A stretch of DNA of 18,566 nucleotides from Akkermansia sp. Its GTDB lineage: Bacteria > Verrucomicrobiota > Verrucomicrobiia > Verrucomicrobiales > Akkermansiaceae. The DNA is taken from NCBI GenBank assembly GCA_017379255.1, contig JAFNWZ010000130.1, forward strand, positions 1 through 18,566. The letters are read 5' to 3'. A program made the position numbers and the translations under genes. The notes under the pieces are model-generated. The model had not been told where the DNA came from and ran no database searches. It saw nothing but the letters and a program-made list of their open reading frames with translations. Shown here piece by piece: positions 1-6,070 of this stretch. The first letter of the stretch is position 1. Every line of letters begins with the position of its first letter.

Positions 1-124
1 CAGTAATGAGCTTGGGATAGATCCGCTCCCGGAACCACGGTTCTGCCGAAGCAGCCAGGGCTTCTGCCGGGGTGAACCAGGCAACAGCCTTGTTTTCTTC
101 TTCACGGCTGCGCACCGGTTCCTG
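1..124 (-). pseudogene. Nudix-hydrolase-like C-terminal fragment, broken at its 5' side
   Basis: Read on the minus strand from about 124 towards 1, the sequence gives a peptide containing REEENKAVAWFTPAEAL and then AEPWFRERIYPKL. The E-E-x-x-A-V-x-W-F-x-P-x-E-A-L pattern is what follows the catalytic Nudix box in many small Nudix hydrolases, which cleave nucleoside diphosphates linked to another group. The Nudix box itself should lie further upstream, but that DNA (from about 119) encodes YajC on the other strand. The minus frame does stay open there, only because it is exactly antisense to YajC codons. The gene also runs off the window. I infer a broken fragment. It could instead be a chance reading, since the plus frame is open here too. 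Confidence 0.4.
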
Positions 125-352
125 CTCATCCGCCCGCAGCGCAAGCAGCAGAAGGAACTCAAGGAGCGACAGGACAGCCTCAAGGCTGGTGACAAGGTGG
201 TTTCCGCCGGCGGCATCTACGGCATCGTACGCGAAGTCCAGCAGGACACCGTGAAGCTGGAAATCGCCCCGAACACCATCATCAAGATTGCCAAGACCAG
301 CATCGTGACCACCGTTGCCAAGGACGGTTCCGCCGAGCCGGTCAAGAAGTAA
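119..352 (+). CDS. yajC: Preprotein translocase subunit YajC, N-terminus missing
   Basis: YajC is the small inner-membrane partner of SecDF-SecYEG in protein export. The visible part begins FLLIRPQRKQQKEL, the hallmark end of the single transmembrane helix and the basic stretch after it. The soluble domain follows, with GDKVVSAGGIYGIV and a beta-rich segment ending in VKKD-like charged residues and TAA at 350-352. A normal YajC has about 30 to 40 residues before this point, including a strongly hydrophobic helix. Here the same frame stays open to base 2 but reads as a Cys/Arg/Pro-rich peptide with no proper helix, so no start codon can be assigned. The first ~118 bases appear foreign to this gene. 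aroE follows after 128 bases. The family call is firm; the state of the 5' end is not. Confidence 0.75.
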   Translation, partial: FLLIRPQRKQQKELKERQDSLKAGDKVVSAGGIYGIVREVQQDTVKLEIAPNTIIKIAKTSIVTTVAKDGSAEPVKK

Positions 353-357
353 GCCAT

Positions 358-377
358 GTTGCCGCTCTGGCGGCAAC
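358..377 (+). terminator. Hairpin just after yajC
   Basis: A perfect 8-base stem (GTTGCCGC, 358-365, and GCGGCAAC, 370-377) closes a TCTG loop six bases after the yajC stop. It is not followed by a T run, so it may be an RNA-processing or weak termination structure rather than a full intrinsic terminator. Confidence 0.4.
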
Positions 378-465
378 GTGAAATTTCGCTTTACTCAGTG
401 AAATTCTGCCCTGCCGGGCGCAGTGAAATCTCGCTGCGCTCGGTGAAATTTCGGGGCTTTGCCCC
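378..465 (+). repeat. Four-copy GTGAAAT(T/C) array with interleaved hairpins
   Basis: GTGAAATTTC or close variants start at 378, 398, 423 and 443. The spacing of 20, 25 and 20 bases makes a 45-base higher-order unit. Between copies lie small inverted repeats, for example GCCC (408-411) with GGGC (416-419). After the last copy there is GGGGC (453-457) with GCCCC (461-465), followed by a T-rich stretch. The array ends 15 bases before the aroE start. It encodes no protein I can support. It resembles short intergenic repeat elements; whether it recurs elsewhere in the genome cannot be seen here. Confidence 0.55.
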
Positions 466-480
466 TCAGTCCTTTTCTGC

Positions 481-1380
481 ATGCTCCCCTTCTACACAGC
501 CGCCCAACTGGACCAGCTTCCCGCCGATGCCCGACTGGGTGTCATCGGCAACCCGATTGCGCATTCCAAGTCCCCGCAGATGCAGCAGCCTGCATTGGAT
601 GCCACCAGCACCGGGGTATGCTATGTGCGACTGCTGGCAAATACAGAACCGGGAGCATTTGAACACCTGCTGGATGAACTGGCAGTGCGCGGATTCATCG
701 GCGTGAATGTAACCGTGCCCTTTAAGAAGCGGGCACACGATGCAGCCGTTTCCCTTGACCCGCTGGCTAAGTTGAGCGGCGCGGCCAACACCCTGGTACG
801 CCGGGCAGACGGCTGGCATGGCTACAACACCGACGGGCCGGGATTCTCCCGCGCCATCGAGGAAACACTGCACCGCCCCCTGCGGGAGCTGCGCGTCCTT
901 ATCCTGGGGGCCTGCGGCGGCGCAGGCAGTGCCCTGGCCTGCCAATGCGCGCTGGAGGGATGTCCCTCCCTCACCCTGGTGAACCGCCCCCGCCCGGAAC
1001 TCCCCCAGCTTGCCGGCAAACTGGCCGCGCACACCGCCGCCCCGGTCAGCACGCTGCACTTTGATTCCCCCGGTCTGGCTGATGCCATCGCTCAGGCAGA
1101 TTTAGTGGTGAATGCCACCAGTCTGGGGCTGCATGAGGGCGATGCCATGCCCCTTTCCCCCGACCTGCTGCTCCCCGGCCAGCTGGTATACGATATAGTG
1201 ACGCACGAGACCGCCCTGCACCGCGCCGCCACTGCCCGCGGTTGCACCGCAGCCACCGGCCAGGGCATGCTGCTCTGGCAAGGCGCCATTGCCTTCCAGC
1301 ACTGGTTCAGCCAGATGCCGGATGTCGAAGCCATGAGGAAAGGACTCACAAAGTCCACGTTAGTGGGCGGCAGCCTTTAG
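481..1380 (+). CDS. aroE: Shikimate dehydrogenase (NADP+)
   Basis: AroE reduces 3-dehydroshikimate to shikimate in the cytoplasmic aromatic amino acid/chorismate pathway. The 299-residue product is slightly longer than the usual ~270. The N-terminal substrate domain has SKSP near residues 29-32 (shikimate-binding serines), NVTVPFK at 76-82 with the expected catalytic Lys82, and NTDG at 116-119 with the catalytic Asp118. The nucleotide domain has GACGGAGSA at 143-151, a variant of the common GAGGAARA, then VNRPRP and NATSLGL (211-217). GQGMLLWQGAIAFQHWF (260-276) is the conserved closing helix. The start at 481 has no visible Shine-Dalgarno sequence, but the protein begins where the family does. 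Hairpin-rich gaps lie on both sides, so it is probably transcribed alone or by read-through from yajC. Confidence 0.93.
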   Translation: MLPFYTAAQLDQLPADARLGVIGNPIAHSKSPQMQQPALDATSTGVCYVRLLANTEPGAFEHLLDELAVRGFIGVNVTVPFKKRAHDAAVSLDPLAKLSGAANTLVRRADGWHGYNTDGPGFSRAIEETLHRPLRELRVLILGACGGAGSALACQCALEGCPSLTLVNRPRPELPQLAGKLAAHTAAPVSTLHFDSPGLADAIAQADLVVNATSLGLHEGDAMPLSPDLLLPGQLVYDIVTHETALHRAATARGCTAATGQGMLLWQGAIAFQHWFSQMPDVEAMRKGLTKSTLVGGSL

Positions 1381-1383
1381 CGC

Positions 1384-1442
1384 GGGGTGGAGCGACGAAG
1401 TCGCGGAACCCCGGGTTAAACAATAAAATAACCGGAACCCCG
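1384..1442. repeat. Hairpin and GGAACCCCG direct repeat after aroE
   Basis: Immediately after aroE, GGGGT (1384-1388) pairs with ACCCC (1408-1412) and GCGAC (1392-1396) pairs with GTCGC (1400-1404) around a GAA loop. The two stems are separated by a symmetric GGA/GGA internal loop. GGAACCCCG occurs twice, at 1405-1413 and 1434-1442, flanking GGTTA...TAACC (1414-1418 and 1429-1433). The layered symmetry suggests a structured RNA or an interspersed repeat remnant. No coding potential was recognised. Confidence 0.45.
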
Positions 1443-1499
1443 AACGCATTGAGTGGGAGGCAGAAGGCTAAGCATCAACATAAAGCATCGTTTTCTGTC

Positions 1500-1530
1500 A
1501 CCCGTTATCACGGGTTTTGGTTTATTTTTT
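1500..1530 (+). terminator. Intrinsic terminator for aroE
   Basis: ACCCGT (1500-1505) pairs perfectly with ACGGGT (1510-1515) around TATC and is followed by a T-rich run (TTTGG, then TTTA and seven T). It lies 120 bases after the aroE stop, beyond the repeat at 1384-1442, so aroE mRNA would carry a structured 3' end. Confidence 0.6.
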
Positions 1531-1537
1531 TGTTGGA

Positions 1538-1602
1538 GCAGGCGCTGCGCGTGCTGACGCACGCTTGCACCTGCCTAACATCTGTCGCCCACTACCGTGG
1601 GC
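1538..1602. repeat. Two further hairpins between aroE and the mutase gene
   Basis: The first is a long imperfect hairpin. GCAGG (1538-1542) pairs with CCTGC (1570-1574), and inside it GCGTGC (1549-1554) pairs with GCACGC (1559-1564) around TGAC. The second is GCCCAC (1587-1592) with GTGGGC (1597-1602) around TACC. Just after it, from 1604, comes ATGAATTTCGCT, similar to the GTGAAATTTCGCT units before aroE. From about 1620 to 1737 I see only AT-rich sequence and a 10-base palindrome, AATCCGGATT (1708-1717). Confidence 0.45.
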
Positions 1603-1737
1603 TATGAATTTCGCTCGCTTTGCTCGCCGATAAATTACAATTTACGAAACTTTGGGACACATGTGAGATTAGCTCACTGGAGCGGGCTGTAGCGTTCCTG
1701 AATCCAGAATCCGGATTTTACCACAGGTAAACAGAGT

Positions 1738-1772
1738 GCAGGCTTGCCAAAAGAGCCTGCGGGCTGTATAAT
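1738..1772 (+). promoter_or_regulatory. Sigma-70-type promoter with overlapping inverted repeat, for the phosphohexomutase gene
   Basis: TTGCCA (1744-1749) and a perfect TATAAT (1767-1772) are 17 bases apart. Transcription would start near 1779, leaving only about 6 bases before the ATG at 1785, so the mRNA would be nearly leaderless. GCAGGCT (1738-1744) and AGCCTGC (1754-1760) form a perfect 7-base inverted repeat with a 9-base gap that covers the -35 box, a possible operator. The promoter call is strong; the operator is an inference. Confidence 0.7.
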
Positions 1773-1784
1773 GCCACGCGAGTT

Positions 1785-3728
1785 ATGAATGCAACGATTC
1801 TTGATGCACTGAAGCAGGCAGTTGCCGAGGGCAAGCTGCTGGAATCCTCTCTGGAAAACATCGAGCTGCTGACCGGCGGTACACAGGACCCGGTCGTTCC
1901 CGCTGCCATTGAACAACTGGTCAATGCGGGCGAATGGGCCGAGCTCAACAACCGCTTCTACAAGACACTGGCGTTCGGCACGGGTGGCCTGCGCGGCCGC
2001 ACCATCGGCACCGTCGTGACCATCGCCGAGCAAGGCCAGGGCGGCGTGAACGGACGCCCGGAATTCCCCTGCGTGGGCACCGCCAGCATGAACTACTTTA
2101 ACGTGGGGCGCGCCATGCGCGGCCTCATCACCTACGTGCGCCGCTTCGTGGAGGCTGAAGGCACCGGCCGCAAGCCCCTCATCGTCGTGGGGCACGACAC
2201 GCGCCACTTCTCCCGCGATTTTGCCGAGTACTGCGCTAAGATTGCCACCGACCTGGGCTGCGACTGCGCCCTGTTCGACGGCCCCTGCTCCACCCCGGAA
2301 GTTTCCTTCGCCATCCGCGAGCTGAATGCCGACACCGGCGTGGTGCTCACCGCCTCCCACAACCCGGCGCACGACAACGGATTCAAGGCCTACTTCAACG
2401 ACGGAGCCCAGCTCATCGCCCCGCACGACAAGGCGGTGATTGCCGAAGTGAACGCCCTCACCAGCGATGTTTACGAAGCCCTGCCCGCCGACCAGCAGGG
2501 CAGCCTCCGCATCCTCGGTCCGGAGTTCGATGCCATCTACATTGAAAAGCTCAAGGGCATCATCCTGCGCCCGGATGTATTCGCCAAAGCCTCTGCCAAG
2601 GTGGTATTCACCAACCTGCACGGCACCGGCGGCCGCTGCATCGTCCCCATCCTCAAGCAGATTGGCTGCAACGTGAGCACCGTGGCCAAGCAGGACACGC
2701 TCGACGGCCGCTTCCCCACCGTGGCCAGCCCGAACCCGGAGAACGCCCCTGCTCTTGACATGGCCTGTGCCCAGGCAGATGCCGAACAGGCCGACCTGGT
2801 GATTGCCACCGACCCGGACAGCGACCGCATGGGCATTGCCGTGCGCGACACCGCCACCGGCAAGATGCAGCTGCTCACCGGCAACCAGACCGGCTGCCTG
2901 CTGGCCTGGTACCGCTGCATGAGCGCCATCGAACTGGGCATCATCACCCCGGAGAACATCGACCACGCCGTCATGGTCAAGACCTTCGTGACCAGCCCGC
3001 TGCAGGACGCTATCGCCGCCTCCTTCGGCATCGGGACAGTGAACGTACTCACCGGCTTCAAGTACATTGCCGCCAAGCTCGGCAAGTATGAGCAGGCTAT
3101 CCCCGCCGAGCTCCGCCAGGGCTACCGCTCCATGACCGAGGCCGAAACCCGCGCCCTGCGTCTGGAGCACAGCAAGTTCTTCATCTTCGGCGGCGAGGAA
3201 AGCTACGGCTACCTGGCCCAGGACTTCGTGCGCGACAAGGACGCCAACGCCGCAGCCCTCTGCCTGGCGGAAATGAACGCCTACCTCGCTTCCAAGGGCA
3301 TCGGTCTGCTGGAATGCCTCAACAACATCTACACCCCGCTGGGCTTCTACAAGGAACTCGGCAAGAGCATCGTGATGGAAGGTGCCGATGGTGCCGCCAA
3401 GATTGCCGCCCTCACCAAGAGCTATATCGAAAACCCGCCCACCGAAATGGACGGCACCGCCGTGGCCGGCCTGCGCGATTTCTCTGCCGGCACCATGGTC
3501 GATGCCGAGGGCGACCCCATCCCCGCCGAAAAGATGCTCTTCATCGACCTAGTGGATGGCCGCAGCTTCGCCGTGCGCCCCAGCGGCACCGAGCCCAAGA
3601 TCAAGTACTACCTCTTTGCCCACGGCGCCGCCGGTGCAGAACTCACCGCCGCCAAGGCAGAGGTGGAGTGCCGCATCAATTCCCTCTGGGCCGCCGTCGA
3701 GGCCGACGCCTACGCCCGCATGGCATAA
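1785..3728 (+). CDS. Phosphohexomutase (phosphoglucomutase/phosphomannomutase family)
   Basis: Alpha-D-phosphohexomutases interconvert hexose 1- and 6-phosphates through a phosphoserine, linking glycolysis to glycogen, cell-wall and nucleotide-sugar synthesis. All four family signatures are present in the 647 residues: TASHNPAHDNGFK with the phosphoserine at Ser191, the Mg-binding DPDSDR at 343-348, the sugar-specificity loop GGEESYG at 469-475, and the phosphate-binding RPSGTEPK at 598-605. FGTGGLRG at 64-71 is typical of the larger PgcA-like group. The GEES loop fits phosphoglucomutase-type and bifunctional enzymes, but substrate preference cannot be fixed from sequence, so no symbol is given. 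It has its own promoter and a strong terminator, so it is probably monocistronic. Its start is only ~6 bases beyond the inferred transcription start, with no Shine-Dalgarno. Confidence 0.92.
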   Translation: MNATILDALKQAVAEGKLLESSLENIELLTGGTQDPVVPAAIEQLVNAGEWAELNNRFYKTLAFGTGGLRGRTIGTVVTIAEQGQGGVNGRPEFPCVGTASMNYFNVGRAMRGLITYVRRFVEAEGTGRKPLIVVGHDTRHFSRDFAEYCAKIATDLGCDCALFDGPCSTPEVSFAIRELNADTGVVLTASHNPAHDNGFKAYFNDGAQLIAPHDKAVIAEVNALTSDVYEALPADQQGSLRILGPEFDAIYIEKLKGIILRPDVFAKASAKVVFTNLHGTGGRCIVPILKQIGCNVSTVAKQDTLDGRFPTVASPNPENAPALDMACAQADAEQADLVIATDPDSDRMGIAVRDTATGKMQLLTGNQTGCLLAWYRCMSAIELGIITPENIDHAVMVKTFVTSPLQDAIAASFGIGTVNVLTGFKYIAAKLGKYEQAIPAELRQGYRSMTEAETRALRLEHSKFFIFGGEESYGYLAQDFVRDKDANAAALCLAEMNAYLASKGIGLLECLNNIYTPLGFYKELGKSIVMEGADGAAKIAALTKSYIENPPTEMDGTAVAGLRDFSAGTMVDAEGDPIPAEKMLFIDLVDGRSFAVRPSGTEPKIKYYLFAHGAAGAELTAAKAEVECRINSLWAAVEADAYARMA

Positions 3729-3743
3729 GGTTTCGTTTTTCAG

Positions 3744-3777
3744 GCCCCCGCAGTACCACTGCGGGGGCTTTTTCTTT
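3744..3777 (+). terminator. Strong intrinsic terminator after the phosphohexomutase gene
   Basis: A perfect 10-base GC-rich stem, GCCCCCGCAG (3744-3753) with CTGCGGGGGC (3759-3768), closes a TACCA loop and is followed by TTTTTCTTT. It lies 15 bases after the stop codon and isolates the mutase gene from the dapA operon. Confidence 0.9.
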
Positions 3778-3821
3778 ATTCTGCGGCTTACCCCCGCCAT
3801 CAGTCTCTGCTACCATCAGAG

Positions 3822-3840
3822 GCATTTGTGCATCAAATGC
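3822..3840 (+). promoter_or_regulatory. Inverted repeat upstream of the dapA promoter
   Basis: GCATTTG (3822-3828) and CAAATGC (3834-3840) form a perfect 7-base inverted repeat with a TGCAT spacer. Its centre is about 70 bases before the inferred dapA transcription start, a usual place for a regulator site. No known regulator was recognised, and it could also be a plain hairpin. Confidence 0.35.
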
Positions 3841-3868
3841 GAAAGCTGATGCGCCAGGCAAAAAAGGC

Positions 3869-3904
3869 GTGACTTTTGGATTTAACGCGGTATAATATCC
3901 GCGT
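3869..3904 (+). promoter_or_regulatory. dapA operon promoter with an inverted repeat centred on the -10 box
   Basis: A perfect TATAAT at 3891-3896 lies 16 bases after GTGACT (3869-3874), a 4-of-6 match to TTGACA. ACGCGG (3885-3890) and CCGCGT (3899-3904) are perfect inverted arms around the eight bases TATAATAT, so a dimer bound here would block the -10 box. The predicted leader is about 18 bases, too short for a lysine riboswitch or an attenuator. Confidence 0.65.
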
Positions 3905-3920
3905 AAAACTTTCCCGAATC

Positions 3921-4802
3921 ATGAAATACCAGGGACTTTATACTGCAATTGTTACCCCCTTTAAGAATGGCCAGGTGGATTATGATGCCTACAAGGCATT
4001 GATTGAAGCCCAGATTGCCGGCGGCGTAGACGGCATCGTGCCCATGGGCACCACCGGCGAATCCCCGACCGTCAGCACCGAGGAACACCTCGAAATCATC
4101 CGCAAGTGCGTGGAATTCGTGGCAGGCCGCTGCCAGGTGATTGCCGGCACAGGTGCCAACTGCACCACAGAAGCCATTGAGATGACCAAGGCTGCCGCCG
4201 CCATGGGTGTGGACGGTACGCTGCAGGTATGCCCCTACTACAACAAGCCCAACCAGGAGGGCGTGTACCAGCACTTCAAGGCCATTGCCGAGGCTACCGA
4301 CCTGCCCATCATGCTTTACAGCATCCCCGGCCGCAGCGGCATTGAGATTGCCGTGGATACCGTGGCCCGTCTGGCTGCAGATTGCCCCACCATCGTGGCT
4401 ATCAAGGAAGCCGGCGGCAGCGTGGAGCGCGTGAACCAGCTGGTGCAGGCTCTGCCCGCAGATTTTGCCGTACTGAGCGGCGATGACGGCCTGACCGTTC
4501 CCTTTATCTCCTGCGGCGCTGTGGGTCTGGTATCCGTGACCTCCAACATTGCCCCGGCAGAGATGAAGTCTCTCGTGGATGCCGCCATGAGTGGCGATGG
4601 CAAGAAGGCCCTGGAGCTGCAGAAGAAGTATTACCCGCTCATGAAGGGGCTCATGTCCCTGGATGTGAACCCCGTGCCCGCCAAGGCCGCCCTGGCACTG
4701 CGCGGCGAAATCAGCTGGGAAATCCGCCTGCCGCTCGTACCGCTGGCCGAAGAGAAGCGCGGCAAGCTGGCCGACCTGCTCAAGAGCTTTAACCTGCTGT
4801 AA
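3921..4802 (+). CDS. dapA: 4-Hydroxy-tetrahydrodipicolinate synthase
   Basis: DapA condenses pyruvate with aspartate semialdehyde, the first committed step to diaminopimelate and lysine. From ATG 3921 the product has 293 residues, the normal length, and begins MKYQGLYTAIVTPF as the family does. The frame extends upstream to 3876, but that would start inside the promoter. Key residues fall where the E. coli enzyme has them: GTTGE at 43-47 with Thr44/Thr45, Tyr133 and Arg138 in LYSIPGR, and the Schiff-base lysine at Lys162 in AIKEA. The CPYYNKP segment at 104-110 is also typical. It is first in dapA-dapB-folK-panB, with dapB 7 bases downstream. Feedback inhibition by lysine is possible but cannot be read from the sequence. 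Confidence 0.96.
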   Translation: MKYQGLYTAIVTPFKNGQVDYDAYKALIEAQIAGGVDGIVPMGTTGESPTVSTEEHLEIIRKCVEFVAGRCQVIAGTGANCTTEAIEMTKAAAAMGVDGTLQVCPYYNKPNQEGVYQHFKAIAEATDLPIMLYSIPGRSGIEIAVDTVARLAADCPTIVAIKEAGGSVERVNQLVQALPADFAVLSGDDGLTVPFISCGAVGLVSVTSNIAPAEMKSLVDAAMSGDGKKALELQKKYYPLMKGLMSLDVNPVPAKAALALRGEISWEIRLPLVPLAEEKRGKLADLLKSFNLL

Positions 4803-4809
4803 TACTGCC

Positions 4810-5544
4810 ATGATGAAGATTCTCGTTACCGGCATTTCCGGCCGCATGGGCCAGACGGTAAAGCAGGCCGTGGAGTTGAATGAAGCCACCGAAATGGCCG
4901 CCACCCACGATGTGGGGCAGGACATTGCTGCCGCCATGAGCGCCGCCGACTGTACCATCGACTTCTCCTTCCACGGTTTCACCCCGGAACTGCTGGCCAC
5001 CGCCGTGGCCCAGGGCAAGCCCCTCGTCATCGGCACCACCGGTCACACCGATGAGGAACGCGCCGCCATTGCCGAAGCCGCAAAGCAGATTCCCATCGTA
5101 TTCGCCTCCAACTATTCCGTGGGCGTGAACACCCTTTTCTGGCTCACCCGCAAGGCCACCCAGATTCTCAAGGATTACGATATCGAAATCATTGAGATGC
5201 ACCACCACCACAAGCTCGATGCCCCCAGCGGCACCGCCCGTACCCTGGCCGAGGTGGTGTGCGAGGAAACCGGCATGGATTACAACAAGGACGTGATGCA
5301 CGGCCGCGAAGGGCTCGTGGGTGCACGCCCGCAGCGCCAGATCGGTATGCACTCCATGCGCGGTGGCGATGTGGTGGGCGACCACACCGTCATGTATGCC
5401 ACCGATGGCGAGCGCGTGGAGCTCACGCACAAGGCTTCCAGCCGCATGACCTTTGCCGGCGGCGCCGTGCGCGCTGCCCTCTGGCTGGCAGACAAGCCCG
5501 CCGGGCTCTACAACATGCAGGACGTGCTCGGCTTCACCAACTGA
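4810..5544 (+). CDS. dapB: 4-Hydroxy-tetrahydrodipicolinate reductase
   Basis: DapB reduces the DapA product to tetrahydrodipicolinate with NAD(P)H. The 244-residue protein has GISGRMG at residues 8-14 (Rossmann nucleotide loop), IGTTG near 74-78, the active-site block HHHHK at 131-135 within EMHHHHKLDAPSGTA, and a C-terminal GLYNMQDVLGF. Two adjacent ATGs (4810 and 4813) could serve as start. Neither has a Shine-Dalgarno, and the second would give MKILVTG, the more usual beginning. The gene follows dapA by 7 bases and precedes folK by 8, so co-transcription is nearly certain. Tetrahydrodipicolinate is the substrate of DapL, encoded at 6922-8157 on the other strand; no dapD or dapE is seen here. 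Confidence 0.96.
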   Translation: MMKILVTGISGRMGQTVKQAVELNEATEMAATHDVGQDIAAAMSAADCTIDFSFHGFTPELLATAVAQGKPLVIGTTGHTDEERAAIAEAAKQIPIVFASNYSVGVNTLFWLTRKATQILKDYDIEIIEMHHHHKLDAPSGTARTLAEVVCEETGMDYNKDVMHGREGLVGARPQRQIGMHSMRGGDVVGDHTVMYATDGERVELTHKASSRMTFAGGAVRAALWLADKPAGLYNMQDVLGFTN

Positions 5545-5552
5545 TTCCCCCC

Positions 5553-6059
5553 ATGGCTGCCGCTGCAACCATGCGCCGCTGTGTCTTTTCCCTGGGTTCC
5601 AACCTGGGGGACAGGCTGGCGCAGCTCGAATCCGCCTGCGATTACCTGGCCGATATTTTCGGCGGGCTGCGGCTTTCCCAGGTGTACGAAACCGAGCCGG
5701 TGGGTTGCCCGGAAGGCTCGCCTTGCTACCTGAACGCCTGCGTGGAGGTGGAAACCGGCATGCCCGCAGAGGAAATACTGCAGCTTTGCCTGCGTATTGA
5801 AGCTGAGCTGGGCCGCACCCGCAGCGGCGAATACGGCGAGGCGCGCACCTGCGATATCGATCTCATCTGCTGCGGCAGCGAAACCTGCCAGTCCGCCACC
5901 CTCACCCTGCCCCACCCCCGGGCGCACGAACGGGAATTTGTGCTGCGCCCGCTGTGCGACATCGACCCGCAGCTCATTCTGCCGGGGCAGGCCCAGACCG
6001 CTGCCCAGCTGCTTGCAGCCCTGCCAGCCGGACCTGCCGTAACACCCTACCCGCTTTGA
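5553..6059 (+). CDS. folK: 2-Amino-4-hydroxy-6-hydroxymethyldihydropteridine pyrophosphokinase
   Basis: HPPK transfers pyrophosphate from ATP to 6-hydroxymethyl-dihydropterin in folate synthesis. From ATG 5553 the product has 168 residues, against about 160 in typical single-domain HPPKs. Signatures are SLGSNLGDR (13-21), YLNACVEVET (59-68), the magnesium-binding pair in DIDL (Asp101 and Asp103), and LPHPRAHEREFVLRPL (119-134). A second start at 5571 (MRRCVFSLGSN) matches the usual family start and would give 162 residues; I cannot decide between them because neither has a Shine-Dalgarno. The open frame runs further upstream into dapB, but that part is a shadow. It sits between dapB and panB with gaps of 8 and 11 bases, so folate and pantothenate genes share the dap transcript. 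Confidence 0.93.
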   Translation: MAAAATMRRCVFSLGSNLGDRLAQLESACDYLADIFGGLRLSQVYETEPVGCPEGSPCYLNACVEVETGMPAEEILQLCLRIEAELGRTRSGEYGEARTCDIDLICCGSETCQSATLTLPHPRAHEREFVLRPLCDIDPQLILPGQAQTAAQLLAALPAGPAVTPYPL

Positions 6060-6070
6060 TTATTTCTCCC

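Noticed and set aside
378..465. CRISPR array
   Set aside because: Repeats are only about 8-12 bases with 10-15 base spacers that themselves contain hairpins; no cas genes.
1674..3170. Long minus-strand frame of 498 codons opposite the mutase gene
   Set aside because: Gly/Ala/Val/His-rich antisense reading of GC-rich codons with no family resemblance; the plus strand holds all phosphohexomutase motifs.
3876..3920. Longer dapA reading frame starting at 3876
   Set aside because: It would begin upstream of the TATAAT at 3891-3896, and the extra residues do not match the family.
3897..3920. Lysine riboswitch or attenuator before dapA
   Set aside because: The predicted leader is about 18 bases, too short for either.
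5259..5552. Upstream extension of the folK frame inside dapB
   Set aside because: Arg/Ala-rich out-of-frame reading of dapB; HPPK similarity begins only after 5553.
3882..5568. Minus-strand frames opposite dapA and dapB
   Set aside because: Gly/His-rich shadows; DapA and DapB are unambiguous on the plus strand.
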